Made by a program: the position numbers and the translations under genes. Source: Pseudomonas capsici (GTDB taxonomy: Bacteria > Pseudomonadota > Gammaproteobacteria > Pseudomonadales > Pseudomonadaceae). From it: a stretch of DNA of 64,000 bases. The notes beneath the pieces were generated by a model, which was not told the origin of the DNA, did no database searches, and saw nothing but the letters and a program-made list of their open reading frames with translations. The DNA lies in NCBI RefSeq assembly GCF_017165765.1, contig NZ_JAFGZD010000020.1, forward strand, positions 36,832 through 100,831, read 5' to 3'. Shown here one piece after another: positions 43,696-52,921 of this stretch. The number at the start of each line of letters is the position of its first letter. Within the stretch, counting starts at the first letter, position 1.

Positions 43696-45633
43696 TCAGG
43701 CGCGGGCTTCGCGCCAGGACTCGATCAACCAGATAAACGTACTTTGCACCTGACTTATCAGAGTAGCGTCGTCGATCTCTCCGGCCATCCAGGCGCGACT
43801 CGGCTCCCTGAAAATCGTCCGGCCAACGGCAAACCCCTTGCAGGTGGTGCTGTGACGCGCCTGGGCAAAGCCGACGGCCAGCTCCTCTACCGGGGCATTG
43901 AGGCCCAGCAGCACCACGCCACGGCAATACGGGTCGCGCTCCTGAATCAAGGCATCCAGTTGTTGCCAGACCTCGGCGCTCTGCGCTTCGATCTTCCACC
44001 ACGCAGGATAGATCCCCAGGTTGTACAGACGCTTGAGGGCACGGTACATGACATCGGGATGAGTCGACGGGTGGTCCTTGGGCGGAATGATTTCCAGCAG
44101 CAGCTCATGGCCACTGACCTGGGAAGCCTCGTACAGCCCCTTGATCTGCGCTTCCTGCTCAAGACGCAGAAGCGGCTCGTCATCGGGGTGATATTGCACC
44201 AGGCACTTGATGATCTGTTCCTGAGGCCAGCTCAACAGATTGCTGCCAATCGAACGGCCATGCTCGAACGCCAGCGGTCTTGAGCCCTGCACTTCAACAG
44301 GTCGGGCAACCCACCAGTCGCGACCGGTGGCCGCATTGAGTGAGTCCTGACCGAATCGCTGGTCGGCAAGCAGACCGACATCGGCCTCAATGCCGCGCTT
44401 GCGCAGATCGGCCTCGACACGCTCGACAGCCGTTATAAACAGCTGTTTGAGATGGCTGATGCTGCCCAGGTCGCGCCCGGCCTGCTGGGCCAGCTCCACC
44501 AGTTGTCCGCGATGGTCGAAGGCAAAGATGAACAATTGCTTCCACTGTTTGCGCGGCACGCTGACCTGATGCAGGCGTTGCAGGGTGACATCGCGATCCG
44601 GCCGAGTGATCGGCACCGGGCTGTTGAACAGGTAATCCAGTTCCGCCGGGGTCGGCATGGCCGGTGCACAGGCATGACGCGACACCACTAGGCCACCGCA
44701 GGCATTGGCCAACTGGCAGCAGCGCTCGTCGCTGGCATCCTTGAGCCAACCGCTGAGATAGCCGGACATGAAAGCATCCCCCGCTCCCAGCACATTCAGC
44801 ACTTCGACCCGTACGCCCGGATAGATGGCACCATCCTCCAGTCGGGCCGGAATCGCGCCGTGAATCACCGTGCAGCCCTGAGGCCCGAGCTTGACCACCA
44901 GGGTCGCAGCCGTAAGCTCGCGCACCACCCGCAAGGCACCGAGCAAATCCTCGGTTCCGCCCGCGATCAGAAACTCTTCTTCAGTGCCGACAATCAGGTC
45001 AAAACGCGGCAGGATGCGCTGCACATGCTGGCTGACATGCTGATCGGCGACAAAACGGGTTTCGCCATCGGCCTTGCCGGCCAATCCCCACAGGACAGGC
45101 CGGTAGTCGATATCCAGAATCCGTTTGACGTTGTGCTTTTCGGCGTAGTCCAGTGCCTGACTGCTCGCCTTGAACACTTGCTCGGTGGAGAAATGCGTAC
45201 CGGTAATCAGCAGTGCCTTGCTCGAGGCGATCTGGGCTTCGTCAATGTCCTCGGCGCGCAGAGCCATGTCGGCGCAGTTTTCGCGGTAGAACACCAGCGG
45301 AAATGTTTCACGATCTTTCAACCCCAGCAGCACCATGGCCGTGAGGCGCTCGGGATCACGCTTGATTGCACTGACATCACAGCCTTCGCGCGCCAGTGCT
45401 TCAACCAGAAAACGTCCCATATGATCGTCGCCGACACGACTGAGCATGGCAGACTTGAGCCCCAGTCGAGCCGTGCCGAAGGCGATATTCGCCGACGAAC
45501 CGCCCAGGTATTTGGCAAAGCTTGAGACATCTTCCAGCCGCGCTCCAACCTGCTGCGCGTAGAGATCGACGCCAAGGCGCCCGAGGCAGATCAGATCCAA
45601 CTGACGCCCACTGACAAAGCGAGTCTGGCCCAT
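43696..45633 (-). CDS. iolC: Bifunctional 5-dehydro-2-deoxygluconokinase / DUF2090 aldolase-like protein
   Basis: A 645-residue fusion. Residues about 10-330 are a PfkB-type kinase: DLICLGRLGVDLYAQQVGARLEDVSSFAKYLGGSSANIAFGTARLG and the catalytic VLNVLGAGDAFMSGYLSGWL. Residues about 345-645 are DUF2090, an aldolase-like barrel (LFIFAFDHRGQLVEL, LLADQRFGQDSLN, LLLEIIPPKDHP, YPAWWKIEAQ, RGVVLLGLNAP, GFAVGRTIF). The kinase phosphorylates 5-dehydro-2-deoxy-gluconate. DUF2090 probably does the IolJ cleavage to dihydroxyacetone phosphate and malonic semialdehyde, because no separate iolJ is present; this is inference. AGGAG lies upstream of the ATG at 45633. First gene of the catabolic operon. Confidence 0.92.
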   Translation of the reverse strand: MGQTRFVSGRQLDLICLGRLGVDLYAQQVGARLEDVSSFAKYLGGSSANIAFGTARLGLKSAMLSRVGDDHMGRFLVEALAREGCDVSAIKRDPERLTAMVLLGLKDRETFPLVFYRENCADMALRAEDIDEAQIASSKALLITGTHFSTEQVFKASSQALDYAEKHNVKRILDIDYRPVLWGLAGKADGETRFVADQHVSQHVQRILPRFDLIVGTEEEFLIAGGTEDLLGALRVVRELTAATLVVKLGPQGCTVIHGAIPARLEDGAIYPGVRVEVLNVLGAGDAFMSGYLSGWLKDASDERCCQLANACGGLVVSRHACAPAMPTPAELDYLFNSPVPITRPDRDVTLQRLHQVSVPRKQWKQLFIFAFDHRGQLVELAQQAGRDLGSISHLKQLFITAVERVEADLRKRGIEADVGLLADQRFGQDSLNAATGRDWWVARPVEVQGSRPLAFEHGRSIGSNLLSWPQEQIIKCLVQYHPDDEPLLRLEQEAQIKGLYEASQVSGHELLLEIIPPKDHPSTHPDVMYRALKRLYNLGIYPAWWKIEAQSAEVWQQLDALIQERDPYCRGVVLLGLNAPVEELAVGFAQARHSTTCKGFAVGRTIFREPSRAWMAGEIDDATLISQVQSTFIWLIESWREARA

Positions 45634-45756
45634 GGTGGCTCCTGTTATTTTTATCAGCCTGCATCTCACGTCGCTGATGCGTGAAATGCTTTTGGTAGGA
45701 CAGAGCCTAAAACGTCCCGCCACATCAATCAATAATTATTCTATAATTTTTTCAAG

Positions 45757-45772
45757 TGGAATATTTTTTCCA
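45757..45772. promoter_or_regulatory. Probable IolR operator between iolC and the regulator gene
   Basis: TGGAATATTTTTTCCA contains GGAA-N6-TTCC and repeats the core of the palindrome at 35321-35340. It lies in the 294-bp divergent gap, 124 bp before iolC and 155 bp before the regulator ATG, in an AT-rich stretch suited to promoters. It could control both directions. Confidence 0.75.
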
Positions 45773-45927
45773 ATAGTGGCGCGTGGAGTGCTGGCACACT
45801 TGGCAAGCAGGTGAGATATAGTTTGAGGCTCTGTACGAAAGCGGCCAGATCAATGCGTGATCAACGACGCTCGACCCTTTTCCTACAGCGCCTGGCGCCC
45901 TAAAGAACAAGCAAAAAGGATTGAAAT

Positions 45928-46836
45928 ATGAACAGCACCGAGCAGCCGTCCCTGCCGGACACAGGCCTCGATACGCCACCGACCAGTGCCGAGGGCCTGC
46001 TGCGGCTGATCACCAATGAATATGACGGCTTGCCACGTCAGCTCAAACGTATCGCCAGCTACATGAGCCAGCAGAGCGACCGGATCATGGTCGATCGCAT
46101 CAGCGATATCGCCCGGGAATGCGAAGTTCATCCTTCAGCCATCGTGCGCTTTTCACAGCGCTTCGGCTTCAGTGGTTTCAGTGAAATGCAGGCGCTGTTC
46201 CGCGAGGCTTACACCCACAAAACCACACCGGTTCAGAATTACCAGCAACGCATTCGCAACATGATCGCCAACAAGTCACAGAAAGCCCGAGGCGGCGATC
46301 TGGCTCGCGAATGCGTGAATGCCACCTTGTCGGGCCTGGAGCGACTGGGCGCGGATCTGGACGACGACGAATTCGAGAAAGCCGTGGATCTGGTGGTCAA
46401 TGCCGACAATATCTACGTGGTTGGTGTACGCCGCTCGTTCGCCGTGGCCGATTATCTGGTCTACAACCTGCAACACACCAACAAGCGCATCCATCTGATT
46501 TCCGGCCTGGGCGGCAGTTACCGGGAACAGATGCGCAGTGTGCGGGCCAATGATCTGGTCATTGCCATCAGCTTCACGCCCTACGGCAAGGAAACCCAGC
46601 ATTGCCTGCGCATCGCCCAGCACAATCAGGCCAAGACGCTGATCATCACCGACAGCAACCTCTCGCCCCTGGCCAAGCGGGCCAATTCGGTGCTGCTGGT
46701 CAATGAGGGCAGCTCATTCGCCTTCAGGTCGTTGAGTGCCACGCTCTGCCTGTGTCAGGCGCTGTTCATCGCCGTGGCCTATCGCCTGGAATTGAAGGTG
46801 GACGAGATTCATGAGCAGGCGGGGTTCGAGGACTGA
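45928..46836 (+). CDS. iolR: MurR/RpiR-family regulator of the iol genes
   Basis: A 302-residue regulator. The N-terminal HTH domain (about 20-100) reads LPRQLKRIASYMSQQSDRIMVDRISDIARECEVHPSAIVRFSQRFGFSGFSEMQALFREAY. The SIS sugar-phosphate-binding domain (about 140-275) has IYVVGVRRSFAVADYLVYNLQ and DLVIAISFTPYGKETQHCLRIAQ. RpiR-type IolR proteins repress inositol genes until a pathway intermediate binds the SIS domain. AAGGA precedes the ATG. Divergent position from iolC and the two shared palindromes support the role. Confidence 0.88.
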   Translation: MNSTEQPSLPDTGLDTPPTSAEGLLRLITNEYDGLPRQLKRIASYMSQQSDRIMVDRISDIARECEVHPSAIVRFSQRFGFSGFSEMQALFREAYTHKTTPVQNYQQRIRNMIANKSQKARGGDLARECVNATLSGLERLGADLDDDEFEKAVDLVVNADNIYVVGVRRSFAVADYLVYNLQHTNKRIHLISGLGGSYREQMRSVRANDLVIAISFTPYGKETQHCLRIAQHNQAKTLIITDSNLSPLAKRANSVLLVNEGSSFAFRSLSATLCLCQALFIAVAYRLELKVDEIHEQAGFED

Positions 46837-46852
46837 AACCATCTTTCACGGC

Positions 46853-46888
46853 GCAGCCTTTATAAAGAGGCTGCCAGCTTTTTATTGG
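46853..46888 (+). terminator. Terminator after the iol regulator
   Basis: A 7-bp stem (GCAGCCT / AGGCTGC) is followed by CAGCTTTTTATT, 17 bases past the stop. Confidence 0.7.
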
Positions 46889-47136
46889 CGTCAAGGAAAT
46901 CCGGGACATATTCATTTGAATAAAACTTTTCAGTGATCCAACACAAAACAATGCTCGTATTATCTACAAAGTTGATCATCGTTATCATCTGAATGTTTTT
47001 TTCACAATCCGTTGTACAAACGCCCGAAGTGCCACCTATAGTGCCATCATCGCAGAAGGATACGCACGAGTGCCCTACGCACCGCAGGCCGAAGGACGGG
47101 AACTCCCATTGCAACTTCCTCCTGAGCCACGCCGCC

Positions 47137-48456
47137 ATGCTATTTAATTCAAACAAGAAAGAATTAACTGCCCTCCAGCAAACCATTGATCAACAGGCCT
47201 GGCTATTGAAAGCCCTCGATCGTTCGATGGCCATCATCGAATTCGATCTCAATGGCGTTGTACTTACTGTCAATGACAACTTCCTGAACACCATGCATTA
47301 CCGGCGCGAAGACGTGCTGGGCAAGGAACACCGCAAATTCTGCCCACCCGAATACGCCCGCAGTGCCGAATACAGCCAGTTGTGGAATCGCCTCAGGGCG
47401 GGAGAGTTTGTCTCCGCGACTTTCCGTCGTGTGGCCGGCAACGGCCAGACGGTATGGCTGGAAGCCAGTTACAACCCGATCAAGGATGAGTCGGGCAAGA
47501 CCGTGAAGATCGTCAAGTACGCATTGGACATCACCGCCAAGGTCAAGGCCGACAGCGAAGCGAAAAACAAGCTTCAGGCCCTCGACCGAGCAATGGCTGT
47601 GATCGAGTTCGATCTGGAAGGCCGGATCCTGTGCGCCAACAGCAACCTGACGAATCTGATGGGTTACAGCGAAAAAGAGTTGGTCGGCAAGAGTCACAAA
47701 CTGTTGTGCCCACCGGAAATCACCGGCAGCAGCGAATATGCAGACTTCTGGAAACGCCTGAACAAGGGTGAGTTCTTCAGCGGTCAGTTCAAGCGAGTCA
47801 ACCGCCATGGGCGGATTATCTGGCTGGAAGCCAGTTACAACCCCGTATACGACACCGACGGGAAGCTCTGGAAAATCATCAAGTTCGCCTCGGATATCAC
47901 AGACCGGGTCGAACAGCATGAGCGCGATACCAGCAGCGCTGCACAGGCCTATCACATCTCGGTCCAGACCCAGAAAGTCACCGAACAAGGCTCTCAGGTG
48001 ATCCACCAGGCCGCGACCGAGATGCGCCAGATCTCGGTGAATATCGAGGACTCGTCACGCATCATCACCCAGTTGGGCGAGCGCTCGGAGCAGATCACCA
48101 CCATCGTCAACACCATCCGCAGCATTGCCGAACAGACCAACCTGCTGGCGCTGAACGCAGCAATCGAAGCTGCTCGTGCCGGTGATCAGGGACGCGGTTT
48201 TGCGGTAGTGGCCGATGAGGTCCGCCAACTGGCCGGACGCACCAGCCGTTCCACTGCCGAAATTTCGGAGATGATCGGTGTGATCCAGAACGAAACCCGC
48301 CAGGCCATCGACAGCATGGAGAACACCCGCAGTAACGCGGTCAAGGGTGTCGACCTGGCGGATCAGGCCGGCTCTGTGATCGTAAAGATCAGCGAAGGCA
48401 CCAGCCATGCGGTCGATGCGGTGAAAATGTTTGCGCGTCAGGATGTGGGGCACTGA
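47137..48456 (+). CDS. Soluble PAS-PAS methyl-accepting chemotaxis protein (BdlA-like)
   Basis: A 439-residue cytoplasmic chemoreceptor with no TM segment. Two tandem PAS domains (about 25-145 and 147-267) are near-repeats of each other: ALDRSMAIIEFDLNGVVLTVNDNFL versus ALDRAMAVIEFDLEGRILCANSNLT, each ending in ITAKV/ITDRV. A short MCP signalling domain follows, with the hairpin tip RSIAEQTNLLALNAAIEAARAGDQGRGFAVVADEVRQLAGRTSRSTAEI that binds CheA/CheW. The architecture matches P. aeruginosa BdlA, which controls biofilm dispersion. The start lacks a good RBS and could differ; the in-frame extension to 46993 looks non-coding. Confidence 0.85.
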   Translation: MLFNSNKKELTALQQTIDQQAWLLKALDRSMAIIEFDLNGVVLTVNDNFLNTMHYRREDVLGKEHRKFCPPEYARSAEYSQLWNRLRAGEFVSATFRRVAGNGQTVWLEASYNPIKDESGKTVKIVKYALDITAKVKADSEAKNKLQALDRAMAVIEFDLEGRILCANSNLTNLMGYSEKELVGKSHKLLCPPEITGSSEYADFWKRLNKGEFFSGQFKRVNRHGRIIWLEASYNPVYDTDGKLWKIIKFASDITDRVEQHERDTSSAAQAYHISVQTQKVTEQGSQVIHQAATEMRQISVNIEDSSRIITQLGERSEQITTIVNTIRSIAEQTNLLALNAAIEAARAGDQGRGFAVVADEVRQLAGRTSRSTAEISEMIGVIQNETRQAIDSMENTRSNAVKGVDLADQAGSVIVKISEGTSHAVDAVKMFARQDVGH

Positions 48457-48477
48457 CAGATAGCCGCCACTTCAAGA

Positions 48478-48533
48478 GGCCTTGGTCGCGACAGCACATT
48501 CAGTACTGAAGATGTGCTGTCGCGGCCAAGGCC
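48478..48533. repeat. REP-type inverted repeat
   Basis: Arms of 22 bases (GGCCTTGGTCGCGACAGCACAT and its complement, one T/C difference) enclose 12 bases. GTGGGAGGGGCCTTGGCCGCG wording is a well-known Pseudomonas repeat. It separates the convergent chemoreceptor and ybhN genes and can serve as their shared terminator. Confidence 0.8.
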
Positions 48534-48542
48534 CCTCCCACT

Positions 48543-49523
48543 TCACATCCGCTGCTGGTTCTTTGCGCTGAGCTGCTTCGCCTTTTTCTCCAGCACCACA
48601 TACACCAGCAGAGCAATCAGCAGAGGCAACAGGAAGTAAATCGCCCGGTAGCCGATCAGCCCGGCCAGCAGGCTGCCTTTGGAAAACTCCTGAGCCAGCA
48701 AGGTAATGAACACGGTTTCCAGCACGCCGAGACCCGCCGGTATGTGGGTAATGACGCCTGCGATACTGCTGATCAACAGTACCCCCAATATCGCCGGATA
48801 GAACGCGTTATCCGGCAACAGGGTATAAATCACCATCGCCATCAACGACCAGTTCAAGGCCCCGAGGCTGGCCTGCATCAAGGCCTGCCCGAGGGATGGC
48901 AGAACGATTTCCTGGCCCCGCAGATTCCAGGAGCGGCGTTTGGAAAAGCGGCATGCCAGCAGGTAGCAAAAGCACAGCACCAGCAGACCCACGCCGATCA
49001 GTTGCAGGGAAGTCGTACCGACCTCCCAGGCCTTGGGCAACTTGGGGAAGCCCATCGCAAACACGGCCCCTGCCAGTAACATGTAACCCAGCCAGTTGGT
49101 GATCAGACTGAAGCTCAGAATCCGGGTGATGGTCGGTACATCCAGCCCCAGCCGGGAATACAGGCGATAACGCAAGGCAATCCCGCCCACCCAGGAACTC
49201 AGGTTGAGGTTGAAGGCGTAGCAGACAAAGGTGACCGGAACGATCTGCTGGATCGACAACTTATGGCCCGTATAGAAGCGCGCCAGGATGTCGAACCCGC
49301 AATACGTCAGGTAACTGGCCAGCGCCACCAGTACCGCAAGGCCCAGGGTACTGGCCTTGTAGGACTGCAAGGCGTGGCTGACTTCCTGCCAGTCAAGGTT
49401 CTTGACCAGCATGAACAGCAACACCGGCACGGCGATGAAGAAAAACAGGTTCAAGACACGCTTGGCCCACTTCCAGCGGGTTCCGTGAGCATTATTGGCT
49501 GATGCCTGGGCGACCTGAGTCAT
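48543..49523 (-). CDS. ybhN: YbhN-family membrane protein (lysylphosphatidylglycerol synthase TM region-like)
   Basis: A 326-residue polytopic inner-membrane protein with about eight helices. NLNLSSWVGGIALRYRLYSRLGLDVPTITRILSFSLITNWLGY and AGVITHIPAGLGVLETVFITLL match the UPF0104/YbhN family. It shares ancestry with the flippase part of MprF. Its ATG overlaps the clsB stop (ATGA). In E. coli the same gene trio ybhP-clsB(ybhO)-ybhN exists, so a lipid-handling role with cardiolipin synthase is likely. The track of in-frame sequence upstream of 49523 is clsB in another frame. Confidence 0.85.
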   Translation of the reverse strand: MTQVAQASANNAHGTRWKWAKRVLNLFFFIAVPVLLFMLVKNLDWQEVSHALQSYKASTLGLAVLVALASYLTYCGFDILARFYTGHKLSIQQIVPVTFVCYAFNLNLSSWVGGIALRYRLYSRLGLDVPTITRILSFSLITNWLGYMLLAGAVFAMGFPKLPKAWEVGTTSLQLIGVGLLVLCFCYLLACRFSKRRSWNLRGQEIVLPSLGQALMQASLGALNWSLMAMVIYTLLPDNAFYPAILGVLLISSIAGVITHIPAGLGVLETVFITLLAQEFSKGSLLAGLIGYRAIYFLLPLLIALLVYVVLEKKAKQLSAKNQQRM

Positions 49524-50782
49524 GAAGATTGCTCCCTGTCCGGCAAATCCTGATGAGCCTGCTGATCGATAACCCGCGCCTCGGGCATTACATCTCCAGC
49601 CCTGATCGGCTTGAGGCGCATGCCGTGGACCGGAAACAACCCGGCGATGGCCGGAAAATGCCGCAGGAAGTGGAAACACAGAAAAATCATCGGCGCACGC
49701 CACCACTGACCGCGAGCCGCGCCCTTGAGGTTGATCTGGGTGCTGTGAGCAGCAGCGAGTTCGCACAAGTGCTCATGCAAGTGCTGGTTGAGGCCCTGGT
49801 CACGAATGAACAGATTGGCCTCCAGATTCAGCGCCAGACTCAGCGGGTCCAGATTGCTGGAGCCGATGGTTGACCATTCGCGGTCGATCAGCGCGACCTT
49901 GCCGTGCAAAGCCCGTTGCTTGTACTCGTGAATCACCACGCCATCGCGCAGCAGATAGGTATAAGTCAGACGCGAACAGACCCGCACGAACGGCATGTCC
50001 GGCTGCCCCTGCAGGATCAGCGTGACCTTCACCCCACGCCGTGACGCATTGCGCAACTCGCGCAGGAAGCGATAGCTGGGGAAGAAGTAGGCGTTGGCAA
50101 TGGTGATTCGCTGGGTCGCACCCCGAATGGCCTTGAGGTATTGCTCCTCGATATCGGTGGTATGATTGCTGTTGTCGCGCTCGGCCAGCAGCATCCGGGC
50201 ACTGCCGGCATACTTCAGCTTCAGGGGTATCTGCTTCAGCGTGGCACGCACTGCCGGGTTGAGCATGTGCAACGCGCTGCGATGGATATCGGCGAGAATC
50301 GGGCCACGGACCAGCACGGCATAATCCTGCTTGGCAGTGAGCCCGGTATCGGTCATGTGATCGACGCTGTAGTTGATGCCGCCGATGAATCCCAGCTCAC
50401 CGTCGATCACCACCACCTTGCGATGCAGGCGTCGGAACAGGTTGGTGCGCATCCCCATGAAGCGCGGGCGCGGATCGAACAACTGGATCTGGATGCCTGC
50501 CTCGATCATGGCTTTGACAAACCCGGAACTCAGGTCCGAAGTGCCATAGTCGTCCACTGTCACCACGACCCTCGCCCCATTGTTCGCGGCCTCGATCAGG
50601 GCCTGCTGCAAGCCCTTGCCGATGCGGTCCTCGAAAATGATGAAGGTCTCGACCAGCACTTCCTTGCGGGCCGCACGAATGCACTCGAAGACCCGGGAAA
50701 AGAAATCCTCACCGTTGATCAACAGCTCCACGCAATTACCATCGCGCCACTGCCCCTGCTGCTCCCTGGCATTGCTGCTCAT
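49520..50782 (-). CDS. clsB: Cardiolipin synthase B
   Basis: Phospholipase-D-superfamily enzyme of 420 residues that makes cardiolipin by phosphatidyl transfer. Two HKD motifs are intact: HRKVVVIDGELGFIGGINYSVDHM near residue 120 and HGKVALIDREWSTIGSSNLDPLSLALNLEANLFI near residue 295. Unlike ClsA it has no N-terminal TM helices. The start overlaps the ybhP stop by 4 bp and its own stop overlaps the ybhN start. Order and overlaps match the E. coli ybhP-ybhO-ybhN operon. Confidence 0.92.
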   Translation of the reverse strand: MSSNAREQQGQWRDGNCVELLINGEDFFSRVFECIRAARKEVLVETFIIFEDRIGKGLQQALIEAANNGARVVVTVDDYGTSDLSSGFVKAMIEAGIQIQLFDPRPRFMGMRTNLFRRLHRKVVVIDGELGFIGGINYSVDHMTDTGLTAKQDYAVLVRGPILADIHRSALHMLNPAVRATLKQIPLKLKYAGSARMLLAERDNSNHTTDIEEQYLKAIRGATQRITIANAYFFPSYRFLRELRNASRRGVKVTLILQGQPDMPFVRVCSRLTYTYLLRDGVVIHEYKQRALHGKVALIDREWSTIGSSNLDPLSLALNLEANLFIRDQGLNQHLHEHLCELAAAHSTQINLKGAARGQWWRAPMIFLCFHFLRHFPAIAGLFPVHGMRLKPIRAGDVMPEARVIDQQAHQDLPDREQSS

Positions 50783-51564
50783 AAAGTTACCTCCACCGCC
50801 AAGGGTGCATGATCGGAAAGATGGGACCAGGGCCGGTTGGACAGCACTCTGGGCCTGTGGGTGGTCGCGTTGCGTACGTAAATCCGATCGAGCCTCAGCA
50901 AAGGCCAGCGGGCCGGGAAGCTCTTGGCCGGCGCACCGAAACGCTCGACGAAGACCTCATGCAGCCCGGTCCCCTGCAACAACGCATCGGCGCGCTGACG
51001 CCAGTCGTTGAAATCCCCGGCGACAATCACCGGCACACCGGCCGGCAGACGCTCCATCAACCCGGCCAGCAGCTTGAGCTGTTGTCGCCGGTGACTTTCA
51101 AAAAGCCCAAGATGCACACAGACCGCATGAACATGCCCGTAATGCGGGACCTCAAGGATGCAGTGCAATAACCCGCGCTCTTCAGTGCCGTGAATGGAAA
51201 TATCGAGGTTTTCGTGCTGGACGATGGGGTATTTGGACAGCAGCGCATTGCCGTGATCCCCTTCCGGGTATACCGCATTGCGCCCATAGGCAAAGTCCTT
51301 CCACATGCTGTCGGCCAGAAACTCGTACTGCGAAATCGTCGGCCAGTCCTTGATCCTCCGGGCATGGCTCTGGTGCTCGCCATGGACTTCCTGCAGGAAC
51401 ACGATATCGGCGGACACACTGCGTACCGCCTCGCGCAGCTCAGGCAGAATGAAGCGGCGGTTGAAGATGCCGAAGCCCATATGCATGTTCATGGTCAGCA
51501 CATTCAATGAAATGTTCGCTGACACCGGCGTGATGTTGCCTACAGGGGGATTGGCACTGGTCAA
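50779..51564 (-). CDS. ybhP: YbhP-like endonuclease/exonuclease/phosphatase-family protein
   Basis: A 261-residue protein of the DNase-I/sphingomyelinase fold. Metal and catalytic residues are visible: LNVLTMNMHMGFG, IVFLQEVHGEHQ (Glu), VCVHLGLFESHRRQQL (His), VIVAGDFNDWR (Asp/Asn) and WSHLSDHAPLAVEV (Asp-His). I chose a TTG start at 51564, where AAGGAG lies 8 bases upstream; the ATG at 51657 would add 31 residues without an RBS. The substrate is unknown; the lipid-synthesis neighbours suggest a phosphodiesterase on lipid head groups. Confidence 0.82.
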   Translation of the reverse strand: MTSANPPVGNITPVSANISLNVLTMNMHMGFGIFNRRFILPELREAVRSVSADIVFLQEVHGEHQSHARRIKDWPTISQYEFLADSMWKDFAYGRNAVYPEGDHGNALLSKYPIVQHENLDISIHGTEERGLLHCILEVPHYGHVHAVCVHLGLFESHRRQQLKLLAGLMERLPAGVPVIVAGDFNDWRQRADALLQGTGLHEVFVERFGAPAKSFPARWPLLRLDRIYVRNATTHRPRVLSNRPWSHLSDHAPLAVEVTL

Positions 51565-51732
51565 GGCTCGCTCCTTCACGACATTCAAGTCATATGAAGC
51601 CGGGCGCATGCGCAGGTTCCATCGTTTGTCAAACTCGTGCCGCCTGCCGCTCGTCATCAGGGGATGAACTTCATGCAGGCTTTGTGATTCGCACTATCGA
51701 CAGTTCCCGAGACGTGAAGAGAGATAACAACA

Positions 51733-52173
51733 ATGACTCTGCGACTCTGTATGGCCCTGACCGGCTGCCTGCTGTGCAACATGGCGCTGGGGCAGGCGTG
51801 CGATGTAGTGACACGTCCTGCCAGTGCACAGGTTCCGGTGGTCCAGCCACACATCTGCTATGAATATAAAGGGGTGCCCGAAGGAGCCATTGACTGGTCA
51901 TGCAGCAATGAAGACAAAGGCTCCACGCCCAGGGAAAAACGCAAGGTCGACACCTGCCCGAAAGGCGCAGTGGCGTTATGTACGGCAACCGCGACCACGG
52001 AGTCTCTGGCTAATGAACGCTCGACCAGCAAAGAGCAAGGTGAAGGCACCGCACAGCTTCCGGATGATGCACAGGTCATCACCTGGTACTACGAAATAAA
52101 GGAACAGGCCCAGGCCAGAAACGACTGCGAACAGAGCGGTGGCAAGTTCAGTTATCCGCTCCAGACGCCCTGA
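51733..52173 (+). CDS. Hypothetical exported Cys-rich protein
   Basis: 146 residues with a signal peptide (TLRLCMALTGCLLCNMALGQA). The mature part has six Cys residues, suggesting disulfides in the periplasm, and no repeats or known motif (pattern CYEYKGVPEGAIDWSCSNEDK...VDTCPKGAVALCTA...NDCEQSGGKF). I do not recognise the family. AGAGAG lies before the ATG. It precedes a cytochrome b561 gene by 80 bp. Confidence 0.65.
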   Translation: MTLRLCMALTGCLLCNMALGQACDVVTRPASAQVPVVQPHICYEYKGVPEGAIDWSCSNEDKGSTPREKRKVDTCPKGAVALCTATATTESLANERSTSKEQGEGTAQLPDDAQVITWYYEIKEQAQARNDCEQSGGKFSYPLQTP

Positions 52174-52252
52174 AACGGTTAGGTTTCAAGGCATGAGGTT
52201 TGCTTGATGCACAAGTGGTCGGAAAAATGTCAGGAAGCTGGCTGAGAACAAC

Positions 52253-52810
52253 ATGACAAGGGTAACAACAGTGGATTTACCGTCTTCTGAACGCTATACC
52301 TCCCGGGCCAGGTGGCTGCACTGGATCATGGCCGCCCTGATTGTGCTGGCTTATGCCTTGATTCTCAGCCGTACCCAGTTCGGCAAGGGATCGGAATACC
52401 GGACCTTCGTCGTGCAAAGCCATTTCTGGGTCGGCATCGCAATATTGGCTCTTGCCTTCTTTCGCCTGGCAGAACGTCGTCGCCATCGACCACCGGGAAT
52501 TACGCCGCCTCTTGAAGGAGCACTGCGACTGGCGGCAACCGCATCACACTACGCCCTTTATGCCTTCCTGTTCGCCCAGCCGGTGCTTGGCGTGCTCACG
52601 GTAATGGTTGAAAAAGGCGCCTTGCCTGTTCCACTCACAGACCTGCAGATCCCTTGGCCCTTCCCTACTTCAGGACGCATCGCCGAACGCTTTGAAGACC
52701 TGCACAAGCTGCTGGCGTCGATCTTCTACTACGTGATCGGCCTGCATGCGATTGCTGCGATCTGGCATCACTTCGTGCGCAAGGACAATACGCTCAAGCG
52801 GATGCTGTAA
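52253..52810 (+). CDS. Cytochrome b561
   Basis: A 185-residue four-helix di-heme membrane protein that passes electrons, probably from quinol to periplasmic partners. Candidate heme ligands are His in RARWLHWIMAALIVLAYAL, FVVQSHFWVGIAILAL, AATASHYALYAFLFAQPVLG, and EDLHKLLASIFYYVIGLHAIAAIWHHFVRKD. This is the COG3038 pattern. The C-terminus KDNTLKRML is typical of the family. Confidence 0.9.
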   Translation: MTRVTTVDLPSSERYTSRARWLHWIMAALIVLAYALILSRTQFGKGSEYRTFVVQSHFWVGIAILALAFFRLAERRRHRPPGITPPLEGALRLAATASHYALYAFLFAQPVLGVLTVMVEKGALPVPLTDLQIPWPFPTSGRIAERFEDLHKLLASIFYYVIGLHAIAAIWHHFVRKDNTLKRML

Positions 52811-52921
52811 TCGCGTCAGGGCTGCGTGGGGGGCAACTTCAGTCGCAAAGAGACTGTAAACACAGCGACACATTGGCCTGTATGATTGCCAACGCCCCCT
52901 TCATGGCTCAAGGACTCCCCC

